A stretch of 64,000 nucleotides of DNA, taken from contig NZ_JAPZSK010000006.1 of assembly GCF_027531815.1 (NCBI RefSeq), positions 372,001-436,000 on the forward strand, in the 5' to 3' direction. The position numbers were made by a program, and so were the translations under genes. Source of the DNA: Gemmatimonas sp. (lineage in GTDB: Bacteria; Gemmatimonadota; Gemmatimonadetes; Gemmatimonadales; Gemmatimonadaceae). A model generated the notes under the pieces. The model saw nothing but the letters and a program-made list of their open reading frames with translations, was not told the origin of the DNA and did no database searches. Shown here piece after piece: positions 52,949 to 61,162 of the stretch (positions within the stretch are counted from its first letter, which is position 1; each line of letters starts with the position of its first letter).

Positions 52949-53683
52949 ATGGTCACTTTCAGAACGCCGCCGATGCGCTACACGCCGTCTACCATGAGCG
53001 TTTCGCTCGACCGGATCACCGACTTCCTGAGCACCGTGCCCCTGTTCCGGGAGCTCGACCGCGCTGCCGTTCGCGGATTCGCCGAGTACACCCGCGAACG
53101 CAAGTTCAGCAAGGGGGCCATGATCGTGGCCGAAGGCGACCCGGGCGATTCCCTCTTCGTGGTGCGCTCGGGAGAGGTCAAGGTCGTCCTGGCTGGGGAG
53201 GACGGACGCGACGTCATCCTGAACGTGCTCAATGTGGGCGACCATTTCGGCGAGCTGGCGCTCATTGACGGGCGGCCACGTTCCGCCCATGTGATCGCCA
53301 CGCAGGCGAGCAGCCTGCTCATGCTGAGCCGGGCCGATTTCCGCCGGCAGGTGGAGCAGAGCCCGCAGGTGGCGTGGGGGCTCATGGTGGAGCTGTCGCG
53401 GCGACTGCGGCAGGCAGACGGCACCATTGGCAGCCTCGTGCTGCTCGACGTGCCCGGCCGTGTGGCCAAGGTGCTGCTCGAACACGCCACGCCCGGTGAA
53501 CCGGCCACGCTGGTCAAGCAGCTCACCCATCAGGTCATCGCACAGATGATCGGCGCGAGCCGGGAGACGGTCTCGCGGGCCATGGCCGAGTTCCAGGAGA
53601 AGGGGATCATTTCGGTGCAACGGCGCCTCGTCACGGTCACCGACCGGACGGCATTGGAAGCCAGGGCGCGCCCGCGCCTCTGA
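52949..53683 (+). CDS. Crp/Fnr family transcriptional regulator
   Basis: This 244-residue regulator has an N-terminal cyclic-nucleotide-binding-like beta-roll (about 20-140; FLSTVPLFRELD, GDPGDSLFVVRSGEVKVVL, GDHFGELALIDGRPRSAHVIA) and a C-terminal winged helix (about 175-235; LTHQVIAQMIGASRETVSRAM). The FGELALIDGRPRSA stretch matches the phosphate-binding cassette for cAMP (GE..L...RSA). No Cys cluster for an Fe-S centre is present, so it is Crp-like rather than Fnr-like. The ATG at 52949 has AGGA five bases upstream. A TGA-type palindrome in the upstream gap fits its own DNA preference. Confidence 0.9.
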   Translation: MVTFRTPPMRYTPSTMSVSLDRITDFLSTVPLFRELDRAAVRGFAEYTRERKFSKGAMIVAEGDPGDSLFVVRSGEVKVVLAGEDGRDVILNVLNVGDHFGELALIDGRPRSAHVIATQASSLLMLSRADFRRQVEQSPQVAWGLMVELSRRLRQADGTIGSLVLLDVPGRVAKVLLEHATPGEPATLVKQLTHQVIAQMIGASRETVSRAMAEFQEKGIISVQRRLVTVTDRTALEARARPRL

Positions 53684-53704
53684 GCGCGAGCGCGTCGTTC
53701 CAAC

Positions 53705-54583
53705 ATGGCGGCCAGCGTCCCTCCACGCGCCCGCATCCGATTCTGGGGCACGCGCGGCACCTGCCCCTCGCCGGGCCCGCGTACCGTACGGTACGGGGGC
53801 AACACGCCGTGCGTCGAAGTGCGGGGCGCCGACGGGGCGCTCATCATCCTCGACGCGGGGTCGGGCATTCGCGCCCTCGGGGCGCAGCTCGTGGAGAGCG
53901 GGCATACGGCGCCCATTCACCTGTTCCTCACCCATCGCCACAGCGATCACGTGCTGGGGCTGGCGCACTTCGCCCCGCTCTTCAATCGCACGCCGCGCAT
54001 TCGCGTCTGCGGCGGCGACGGCGAGGCGGAATCGTTGGCCGCGTTCACCCGGAGCATGCTCACGCCCCCCCTGTTTCCGTATGTCGACGGCATGAGCACG
54101 CGGCTCGACATCATGGAATGGGACGTCTGCCGCGATCCGCTCGCGGGATCGCTGACCGTCCGTCGCTTCACGGCGCGGCATCCGGGGGAGGCGGCCATCT
54201 TTCGTCTCGATGACGACGCCGGCCCGCTCGTGGCCTACGCCCCCGATAATGAGCTGTCGTATCACGACGGGGCCGAGGCCGTGCGTGCGTGGCGACGGGC
54301 ACTGTGCGACTTTCTGGCTGACGTGCCCATTCTGGTGCACGACGCGACCTATCGCGACGAGGAGTTGGCGCGCTACATCGGATGGGGGCACTCGTCACAT
54401 CTCGAAGCAGCCCGGCTGGCTCTCGAATGCGGCGCCCGCACGCTGGTGCTGTTTCATCATCATCCCGACCGCGACGACGACGGCGTGGAGCGTATGCTCG
54501 ACGAGTGCCGCACGTTTGTGAGCCGTGAAGGCGCGCCATTGCGCGTGCTGGCCGCCTGGGAAGGGTTGGCGCTAGCGGTGTAG
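53705..54583 (+). CDS. metallo-beta-lactamase fold hydrolase
   Basis: This 292-residue cytoplasmic MBL-fold protein starts with RIRFWGTRGTCPSPGP..VRYGGNTPCVEV, typical of the phosphodiesterase-like branch. Metal motifs are LTHRHSDHVLG, ARHPGE and VHDATYRDEE, with a late FHHHPDR that may carry the last His. The substrate is unknown; cyclic nucleotides or phosphoesters are usual for this branch. Its neighbour is a cAMP-type regulator gene, 21 bases upstream and in the same direction, so a link to nucleotide signalling is possible but unproven. Its 3' end overlaps the convergent hyuB by 12 bases. Confidence 0.82.
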   Translation: MAASVPPRARIRFWGTRGTCPSPGPRTVRYGGNTPCVEVRGADGALIILDAGSGIRALGAQLVESGHTAPIHLFLTHRHSDHVLGLAHFAPLFNRTPRIRVCGGDGEAESLAAFTRSMLTPPLFPYVDGMSTRLDIMEWDVCRDPLAGSLTVRRFTARHPGEAAIFRLDDDAGPLVAYAPDNELSYHDGAEAVRAWRRALCDFLADVPILVHDATYRDEELARYIGWGHSSHLEAARLALECGARTLVLFHHHPDRDDDGVERMLDECRTFVSREGAPLRVLAAWEGLALAV

Positions 54584-56161
54584 CCCCGGGCCCCAGCCAC
54601 CACCGCCCGGGGTTTCGATGGTCAGCACGTCGCCAGGCTGCATGGCCACCCGCGTCTTGGCGGGGAGCGGCTGGTCGTTGAGCCGGTTGCGCCCTGTGGC
54701 ACCGGCGGCGCCACCGTTGGCCCCCGGCGGCGCCACACGCCGCCGCTCGGTGAGCAGCGTGGCCGTGCACGGCACGAGCGCCTGATAACGGCGCACCACC
54801 CCATCACCGCCACCGTGCGTGCCGGCTCCACCGCTGCCGCGGCGCACCGCATACTCCACCACGCGCAGCGGGTAAGCGCGTTCGAGGCTCTCCACGGGGG
54901 TGTTGCGGGTGTTGCTCATGCCCACGTGCACAGCATCGGGGCCCGGGCCCCGCCACGTGGCCCCCTGCCCGCCCCCCAGCGTTTCGTAAAAGCTCCAACC
55001 AGGCGCGCCCAAGGTGACGTTGTTCATGGTGCCCTGACCGCAGGCGGGGATCACGAGATCGTGCACGCCGATGCGCGCCGCCGCCTGCGCGAGCGCCGCA
55101 AAGCAGACATCGGTCAGACGCTGCGACAGCTCCACGTTGCCCGCTGCCACGGCGCTCGGCCGCTTCGCATTCGCCACGCAGTCATCGGGAATGGTGAGCG
55201 CCAGCGCGCGCGCCACGCCGTCGTTCACCGGCACATCGTCGTCGCAGAGCACCCGCAACACGAACACCGCGGCCGCCCGCGCCACAGCGGGGGGCGCGTT
55301 CACGTTGCCGCGCACAGCGGGCGACGTGCCCGTGAGGTCGAGGTGCAACGTGCCATGCTCCACGCGCGCGTGTACCACCACGGGAATCGCCTCGTCGCTT
55401 ACGCCATCGCCTTCGAGCGCGTCGGCGGCATGCCCCTCCGCGCCATCGAGGAGCGCGAGTCGTGCACGCACCCGTCGCTCGGTGTAATCGAGCAGCGCGT
55501 CCACGGCAGCGGTCAGCGACTGCTCGCCAAGCCGCAGGAACAGCGCCTGCCACCCAACACGCCCCGCGGCACACGCCGCCCGCTGCGCGCGCAGGTCGCC
55601 CTCACGCTCGGCAGGGGTGCGCACATTGGCCAGCAGCAGCGCCAGCAGATCGCGCTGCAGTACGCCCTGCACTTCGAGGCGCACCGGCGGCACGATGAGA
55701 CCTTCCTGGTACAGCTCGGTGGCACCGAACGGCATGCTGCCGGGACTCATCCCCCCCACGTCGGCGTGGTGCGCACGCACGGCCGCATAGCCGATGATGC
55801 GCTCGGCATCCTGCGGATGCGCGATGACCTCGACCATGGTGAGATCGGGGAGATGCGACCCACCGTGCGACGGGTCATTGAGCAGAAACAGGTCACCGGC
55901 GCGCGCCCCGGCGGCGCGTACCGCTGCCACCGACTCGGGCATGGCGCCCAGATGCACGGGAATGTGCGCCGCCTGCGCCACCATGCGCCCCGCCGCGTCG
56001 AAGAGCGCGCAGGAAGCATCGCGCCGCTCGCGGATGTTGGGCGAAATGCTGCTGCGCTCGAGCAGCCCGCCCATCTCCTCGGCCAGCATGGCCACGCCCT
56101 GCGAGAAGACGGTGAGCTCGAGCGCATCGAAGGTGCCCGATGCCGTGGTGGAGGGGGTCAC
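54572..56161 (-). CDS. hydantoinase B/oxoprolinase family protein
   Basis: This 529-residue protein is the HyuB-type subunit that works with HyuA in ATP-dependent opening of hydantoin, 5-oxoproline or acetophenone-like substrates. Family blocks are [97 protein letters not shown] and the Gly-rich C-terminal [12 protein letters not shown] and [12 protein letters not shown]. The GTG at 56161 is selected because GGAGG lies seven bases upstream and it overlaps the preceding UDG stop. It is unusual that hyuA and hyuB are separated by a DNA-repair gene. Confidence 0.88.
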   Translation of the reverse strand: MTPSTTASGTFDALELTVFSQGVAMLAEEMGGLLERSSISPNIRERRDASCALFDAAGRMVAQAAHIPVHLGAMPESVAAVRAAGARAGDLFLLNDPSHGGSHLPDLTMVEVIAHPQDAERIIGYAAVRAHHADVGGMSPGSMPFGATELYQEGLIVPPVRLEVQGVLQRDLLALLLANVRTPAEREGDLRAQRAACAAGRVGWQALFLRLGEQSLTAAVDALLDYTERRVRARLALLDGAEGHAADALEGDGVSDEAIPVVVHARVEHGTLHLDLTGTSPAVRGNVNAPPAVARAAAVFVLRVLCDDDVPVNDGVARALALTIPDDCVANAKRPSAVAAGNVELSQRLTDVCFAALAQAAARIGVHDLVIPACGQGTMNNVTLGAPGWSFYETLGGGQGATWRGPGPDAVHVGMSNTRNTPVESLERAYPLRVVEYAVRRGSGGAGTHGGGDGVVRRYQALVPCTATLLTERRRVAPPGANGGAAGATGRNRLNDQPLPAKTRVAMQPGDVLTIETPGGGGWGPGLHR

Positions 56162-56820
56162 GACAACGCCTCCGGGGGAGCGGGATAGCCGGCCTGCATG
56201 ATGGCAAACTGGCAGCGCACCATCCATACCTCCTGCAACGCCGCCATCTTCGCGCCCTTGCCGCGGTCGGGCGCCATGGAGAGCAGCCCCTGCGCCGATG
56301 GGTGCGGCAACGCCCGCCGCGCCAGCGCGGGCCGCGGGTTCTGCGTGAGCAGCACGTCGACGGTGCGCGTGGCCACGCGCCCCAGCGTGACGATGCCCTT
56401 GAGCCCGTGCGTCATCAGCTGGTCAAGGTCGCGGTTGAGCCGGGACAGGTTGCGGGGGCTCTCGAGTTCGCTGCGAAGGGGCGCCCGAAACGACGCACCA
56501 TCGTCGCTCGGGCACCGGTCGAAGGCGTTGCCGAGCGCCACACCGTGTGCGATTGGTGCGAGGCCTGCCGATGTGAATGCGGCGCCATCCCACGGCAGCG
56601 TGTCGACCTCAGGGGGCAGCACCACAGCCCCCAGTCGCTGCAGCGCGCCGTAGAGATGCTTGCCGGCGGCGTCACCGAAGAAGGGCACACCGCTCTTGTC
56701 GGCGCCACGCGGCCCCGGCGCTTCCCCCACGATCAGTACATGCACCGCACCCTCCGGCGGAAGCAGCATGGGCACGGGCGTCCCCAGAATGCGGCCGATG
56801 TTGACCCGCTGCGCGCTCAT
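56158..56820 (-). CDS. uracil-DNA glycosylase superfamily protein
   Basis: This 220-residue protein of the uracil-DNA glycosylase fold is expected to excise damaged bases from DNA. The catalytic motif region is [27 protein letters not shown] near residue 27, in the style of families 4/5 (GExPG...G.PF.G..G). A later [10 protein letters not shown] strand and ALPHPSAQG (equivalent of HPS) complete the pocket. The N-terminal cysteines that hold the Fe-S cluster in family 4 are absent, so it is a cluster-less or divergent member. It stands between hyuA (31 bases) and hyuB (GTGA overlap), which is an odd partner set. Confidence 0.75.
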   Translation of the reverse strand: MSAQRVNIGRILGTPVPMLLPPEGAVHVLIVGEAPGPRGADKSGVPFFGDAAGKHLYGALQRLGAVVLPPEVDTLPWDGAAFTSAGLAPIAHGVALGNAFDRCPSDDGASFRAPLRSELESPRNLSRLNRDLDQLMTHGLKGIVTLGRVATRTVDVLLTQNPRPALARRALPHPSAQGLLSMAPDRGKGAKMAALQEVWMVRCQFAIMQAGYPAPPEALS

Positions 56821-56851
56821 GCTCGCCCTTCACCCATGGCGTGTGTCCCGA

Positions 56852-58813
56852 TCATGTAAGCTCCAGCAGCCAGCCACCAACGTCGAGCGCGCGCGCCGTC
56901 CATCCTGGCGCCACGCGCATGGTGGCGTCGGGGAGTCGCACCACGGCGGCCCCGCGCAATGTTCGCTCCATGGCGCGTCCGTCATCCATGTCGTGCGGCA
57001 GGGTGCCGTGCCCCGACCGGCGCGCGAACTGCACCGGCCAGGGAGCACTGCTGCGTGTGGTTCGCACGCTGATGAACTCCACCGTTCGGTCGAGCGTGAA
57101 GCCCACGCGCGCATCGTGTCGCGCCGCGAAGCGCGCGGCCACCTCGGGCACGCGGTCGCCTGGCTGCACCGGAATGTCCAGCTCGTACCCCTGACCCACG
57201 TAGCGACTGCGCAGCCACCAGCGCGTTGCCAGCGGGGCCGAGTCGCCGCCGAGGCGCGTGGCGCTGTCGGTGAGCAGCGCGGCCAGGGCGTCGTCGCTCA
57301 GCGCATCAGCGTGCACGACGCAGCTGGTGAGCTGCTCGCGGCGTTCCGGGGCAAGCGCGAGTCCTACGGCGCTGAGGACACCCGCATGCGGTGGCACGAT
57401 GACCTGCCGCATGCCGAGGCGTTCGGCGAGGCCGCACGCGTGCAGTGGCCCGCCGCCGCCAAAGGCCACGAGCGGAATGGTGCGGGGGTCCACCCCGCGC
57501 TCCACACTCACGCGGCGCAACGCGCGCGCCATCGTGGCATCGGCGGTGGCGATGATGGCCTCGGCGGCGCGCTCCACCGACACGTTAAGCGGCTCGGCGA
57601 TGCGCGCCACGGCGGCCACCGCGCGCTCACGGCTGATGTGCACGCCACCGCTCCAATCACCGGCGGCGATGGTACCGAGCACCACGTGTGCATCGGTCAC
57701 GGTGGCACGCTCGCCACCGCGGTTGTAGGCCGCCGGCCCTGGTGCAGCGCCCGCGCTCTCGGGACCGGCGCGCAGAGCACCGCCATCGTCGAGCCACGCG
57801 ATGCTGCCACCACCAGCGGCCACCGCTTCCACGAGCACGCGTGGCAGCGCAATGGGAATGCCGGCCACCCCTCCACCGCGCTCCACCAGCGGCTCGCCGT
57901 CGACGATGAGCCCCACATCGGCGCTGGTGCCGCCAATGTCGATGGTGAGCGCGCGCGACACGCCGAGCGCCGCCGCGATGGCCGCCGCACCGGTCACGCC
58001 CCCCGCGGGGCCGCTCAGCGCCAACGCCGCCGCATGCTGCGCCGCCTCGTGTGCCTCGAGCGTCCCTCCCGCCGACGTCATCACCCGCGGCGCGGGATAG
58101 CCGTGCGCCGCGAGACGGCCCGAAAGGCCGGCGAGATATCGGCGCACCGCCGGACGCGCGTACGCCTCAGCTACGGTAGTGGCCATGCGCTCGTACTCGC
58201 GGATCTCCGGCAGCACCTCATGGCTCGTGACCACGTCGAGCGCGAGCCCGCGGTGGGCAATTTCGAGGCGCAGCGCCTCGGCCAATCGCTGCTCGTGCTT
58301 TGGCTCGCCGTAGGCATGCAGCAGCGTGATCGCGATGGTTTCGGCGTGCGATGCGTTGGCCTTCTCCAGCGCCTCATGCACCACCCGCTCGAGCGCGGCA
58401 TCGGTGAGCGGGGTCACGACCCCCTCGGGCACGATGCGCTCCGGCACCCCCACCACCTGCTCACGCGACACCAGCGGGGCCACATGCTGCTGCGCCAGAT
58501 CGTACAGCGCGGCGCGCTCCTGCCGCCGCAGTTCGAGCACATCGGTGAAGCCCTGCGTGGCGCAGGCCACGACAGGCGCCCCTCGGCGTTCGAGCAGCAG
58601 GTTGGTCACCACCGTGGTACCGTGGGCGATGTGCGCCAGGCGGTCGGGGGGCAACCGCGCTGCCGACAGCGCGTCGAGCACCCCCTGTGCGCGATCGGCG
58701 GGGACACTCAGCACCTTGGTTGTATGCACGGTGCCGTCGTCGTGCAGGGCGGCGAGATCGGTGAAGGTGCCGCCCACGTCGATGCCCACGGCCACGCGCG
58801 ATTCGTGACTCAC
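56852..58813 (-). CDS. hydantoinase A/oxoprolinase family protein
   Basis: This 653-residue ATP-grasp-like HyuA subunit activates the substrate for ring opening with ATP. It has an actin-like N-terminal part (VGIDVGGTFTDLAALHDDG, HGTTVVTNLLLERRGAPV), the central segment with RVMTSAGGTLEAHEAAQH and LTIDIGGTSADVGLIVDG, and LVAFGGGGPLHACGLAERL with the C-terminal domain. The GTG at 58813 overlaps the DUF4105 stop (GTGA), so these two are translated together. The pair HyuA/HyuB could act on 5-oxoproline, hydantoin or N-methylhydantoin; the sequence does not decide. Confidence 0.88.
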   Translation of the reverse strand: MSHESRVAVGIDVGGTFTDLAALHDDGTVHTTKVLSVPADRAQGVLDALSAARLPPDRLAHIAHGTTVVTNLLLERRGAPVVACATQGFTDVLELRRQERAALYDLAQQHVAPLVSREQVVGVPERIVPEGVVTPLTDAALERVVHEALEKANASHAETIAITLLHAYGEPKHEQRLAEALRLEIAHRGLALDVVTSHEVLPEIREYERMATTVAEAYARPAVRRYLAGLSGRLAAHGYPAPRVMTSAGGTLEAHEAAQHAAALALSGPAGGVTGAAAIAAALGVSRALTIDIGGTSADVGLIVDGEPLVERGGGVAGIPIALPRVLVEAVAAGGGSIAWLDDGGALRAGPESAGAAPGPAAYNRGGERATVTDAHVVLGTIAAGDWSGGVHISRERAVAAVARIAEPLNVSVERAAEAIIATADATMARALRRVSVERGVDPRTIPLVAFGGGGPLHACGLAERLGMRQVIVPPHAGVLSAVGLALAPERREQLTSCVVHADALSDDALAALLTDSATRLGGDSAPLATRWWLRSRYVGQGYELDIPVQPGDRVPEVAARFAARHDARVGFTLDRTVEFISVRTTRSSAPWPVQFARRSGHGTLPHDMDDGRAMERTLRGAAVVRLPDATMRVAPGWTARALDVGGWLLELT

Positions 58814-60123
58814 GCGGCGCTCCGCCTCCCCGAGGCCGCGATGGCGAGCGCTGTATGCACCGGGACCATGGTCATGAAGAGCAGCATGCTTCCCTGCGTG
58901 AAGCGGGGGAAGTGCATGAGCACGAGCCCCACCAGCGCGATGACCGCCACCACCACGGCGAGGGCACGCCCGGCGCGACCCGCGCGCGAGGCGCGGCCGC
59001 GCCAATACCACGTGGCGGCGGCGGCCAGCAGCAGCGGCGACAGGATGGTGAGATTGAGATTGCTCCCCATGTACGGCACATGCTTGGTCACCGTGCCCGC
59101 GAGCAGCAGCGCGGTGCCCAGAAGGCCTCCCATACCGTACCACACCACGCCGAACACGCCGAGTGCCGCCGGGGACACGCGTCCGAGCAGGAACACGAGG
59201 ACACCGAGGGCGAGCCCCACAGCGAGGTACGGCATGACACGATCGGGCGCGTCTTCAGGCATGGGTATCCGATCGGCCGTGAACAACACGGTGTCCTGCG
59301 TGATGACCGAGGCGCCGTTCACCCGAATACGCGCGAGGTCGTCGGCGAAATACTCGGGGAGAAACGCCAGCTGCCAGCGCGTGAGGTGCCGGTCGGCGTT
59401 GCGCCCCAGCGCGATCTGGATGCCGGCGTACACGGGCAGGTTGTCGGCCGTAATGCGCGCCGTTTCGCCACGCCACGTGTGATGCCCGCTGGTGCTGTCG
59501 AGCGCCGTCCGGAGCGCGCCGCGCCACACCCAATCGAGCGCATCACGCACGCGGGTGCTGCAGTTGTCGTTGTAGTAGTCGTAGCGGTAGTACTTGTTGG
59601 CTTCGGCCGCGTTCCACGCCACGAAGTCGTACAGCGCGCCGCGTTGCACGGGCGACAGATTCAGCACCTGCTTGCGGATGGTGCGGTTTTGTGCCTGGTA
59701 CGCTGCATTGAACTCGAAGGTGCGGTAGCCGGCCATCCAGTAGCGCGTGTCACCGGTGAGGAAGCGCGTGTAAAAGTCAGGCGATTCGAAGTCGAACATG
59801 CCCCAGTTGAACGCGGTGTCCTCACCCGTGTTCGCGTCGGTCACCGCCAGCGCGATGTGTCCGAAACGCTCGAAGACTTCGTCGCCCGGGCCGTAGGTGT
59901 AGAGGGTGAACTGCAGCGTCGCCCCGCGCTGCGCCCGCGCGCTGTCGAGTGCGGCGTCAGCCCCCAACGGCGGCGGCGGCGGCGTCTGCGCCACGTTGTC
60001 GGGGAGCGGCGCGCCGTTGCCCTGCGCCTGCAGCGGCGAGGGCGCGCCCACGGCAACGCAGAGCGCGCCGGCTGCCACGCTCACGGCGAAGGCAACACGG
60101 CGCGTCCACGCATTCACACGCAT
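58810..60123 (-). CDS. DUF4105 membrane protein, Lnb-type lipoprotein N-acyltransferase candidate
   Basis: This 437-residue membrane protein begins with a signal-anchor (about 9-30). The periplasmic DUF4105/Lnb domain (about 62-320) follows, with LYTYGPGDEVFERFGHIALAVTD, AFNWGMFDFESPDFYTRFLTG and YRYDYYNDNCSTRVRDALD. His89 (FGHIAL) and Cys188 (DNCSTR) are the papain-like catalytic pair of the family. Five transmembrane helices end the protein (about 325-437). Lnb of Bacteroides N-acylates lipoproteins in organisms that lack Lnt, which fits the many lipoproteins here. The function is inferred from family knowledge. The ATG at 60123 starts the signal peptide, and the stop overlaps hyuA. Confidence 0.75.
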   Translation of the reverse strand: MRVNAWTRRVAFAVSVAAGALCVAVGAPSPLQAQGNGAPLPDNVAQTPPPPPLGADAALDSARAQRGATLQFTLYTYGPGDEVFERFGHIALAVTDANTGEDTAFNWGMFDFESPDFYTRFLTGDTRYWMAGYRTFEFNAAYQAQNRTIRKQVLNLSPVQRGALYDFVAWNAAEANKYYRYDYYNDNCSTRVRDALDWVWRGALRTALDSTSGHHTWRGETARITADNLPVYAGIQIALGRNADRHLTRWQLAFLPEYFADDLARIRVNGASVITQDTVLFTADRIPMPEDAPDRVMPYLAVGLALGVLVFLLGRVSPAALGVFGVVWYGMGGLLGTALLLAGTVTKHVPYMGSNLNLTILSPLLLAAAATWYWRGRASRAGRAGRALAVVVAVIALVGLVLMHFPRFTQGSMLLFMTMVPVHTALAIAASGRRSAA

Positions 60124-60134
60124 CGTCACGGCGT

Positions 60135-61139
60135 TCAGAACCGGACTTCCTTGCCGTCGTCGGCGGCCTTGTATATGGCTTCGACGATCTTCTGCACGGC
60201 CACCTGATCGGTGGGCGGCTCGTACGGCGTTTCCCCGCGGATGACGGCCAGGAAGTGCGCAATTTCGGCGCGATAGCTCTGCAGGAACGGACTCTCGCGC
60301 ACACCGGCACCGCTGGGCGACACATCCACCGCGCGGCCGTTGAGCTCCTTGGTCACCCGCAACGGGGCGAGCCGTGCCGAGCCACGTGTGGCGTGCACTT
60401 CGAACCACCAGCGGTCTTCGTCACCCACGTACGACCAGGACACGTCAATGTTGAGCACCATGCCATTGGCGCACTCGAGGAACAGCTGCATGGCGTCTTC
60501 CACCGCGCCAGCGCCGCGGCCGCGCCGCATGCTCGACGACAGGCGCACCGGCGCCGGCCCGTCGGCCAACCACAGGGCGAGGTCGAGCAGCGGGAAGCCG
60601 TGCTCGAGAAACACCCCACCGCCCGACTCGGCGCGACGATTGCGCCAGCCGTCGGCGTTCTTCTTCACCTGCAGCGAGCCGCAGCGAATGCTGGTCACCT
60701 GCCCCAGTTCACCGTTGCGGATGAACTGGTCGAGGGCCTGCGTGTCGCTGCGGAAGCGGTGATTGTGCCCCACCACCAGCCGTACGTCGGCCTTCTGCGC
60801 CGCCGCCAGGCATCGCTCGATGCCGCGCGACGTCAGCGCCAGCGGCCGCTCACAGAGCACGTGCAGCTTCTTGCGCAGCGCACTCAGCACGTGCGGCTCG
60901 TGCAGGTGATTGGGGGTGGCAATGACGACCGCGTCGAGCGCGTCGCTGTCGAGCAGCTCCTCGAAGTCGGTGAAGACGTCGGGCACCCCGAACCGGTCGG
61001 CCAGCGCGCGCGCCTTGGCGGCGTCGTTGTCACACAGGGCAACGAGCTGGGCACCGCGCAGCTTGGAGAGAACAGGGATGTGCGTCAGCTGGGCAATGGC
61101 ACCCGTGCCGACGACGGCGATGCGTACGCCGTCCTTCAT
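60135..61139 (-). CDS. Gfo/Idh/MocA family oxidoreductase
   Basis: This 334-residue cytoplasmic NAD(P)-dependent dehydrogenase acts on a sugar or cyclitol. The Rossmann motif is VVGTGAIAQLTHIP; the conserved E-K-P is replaced by CERPLA, so the catalytic lysine is Arg here. The GFO C-terminal domain has GGGVFLEHGFPLLDLALWL and the WWFEVHATRGSARL strand. GGAGG lies five bases before the ATG. The Lys-to-Arg change makes ordinary dehydrogenase chemistry doubtful. It sits in the operon between the SpoIID-like gene and the Lnb candidate. Confidence 0.85.
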   Translation of the reverse strand: MKDGVRIAVVGTGAIAQLTHIPVLSKLRGAQLVALCDNDAAKARALADRFGVPDVFTDFEELLDSDALDAVVIATPNHLHEPHVLSALRKKLHVLCERPLALTSRGIERCLAAAQKADVRLVVGHNHRFRSDTQALDQFIRNGELGQVTSIRCGSLQVKKNADGWRNRRAESGGGVFLEHGFPLLDLALWLADGPAPVRLSSSMRRGRGAGAVEDAMQLFLECANGMVLNIDVSWSYVGDEDRWWFEVHATRGSARLAPLRVTKELNGRAVDVSPSGAGVRESPFLQSYRAEIAHFLAVIRGETPYEPPTDQVAVQKIVEAIYKAADDGKEVRF

Positions 61140-61162
61140 TCACGCCTCCGGGGAGAAACAGA

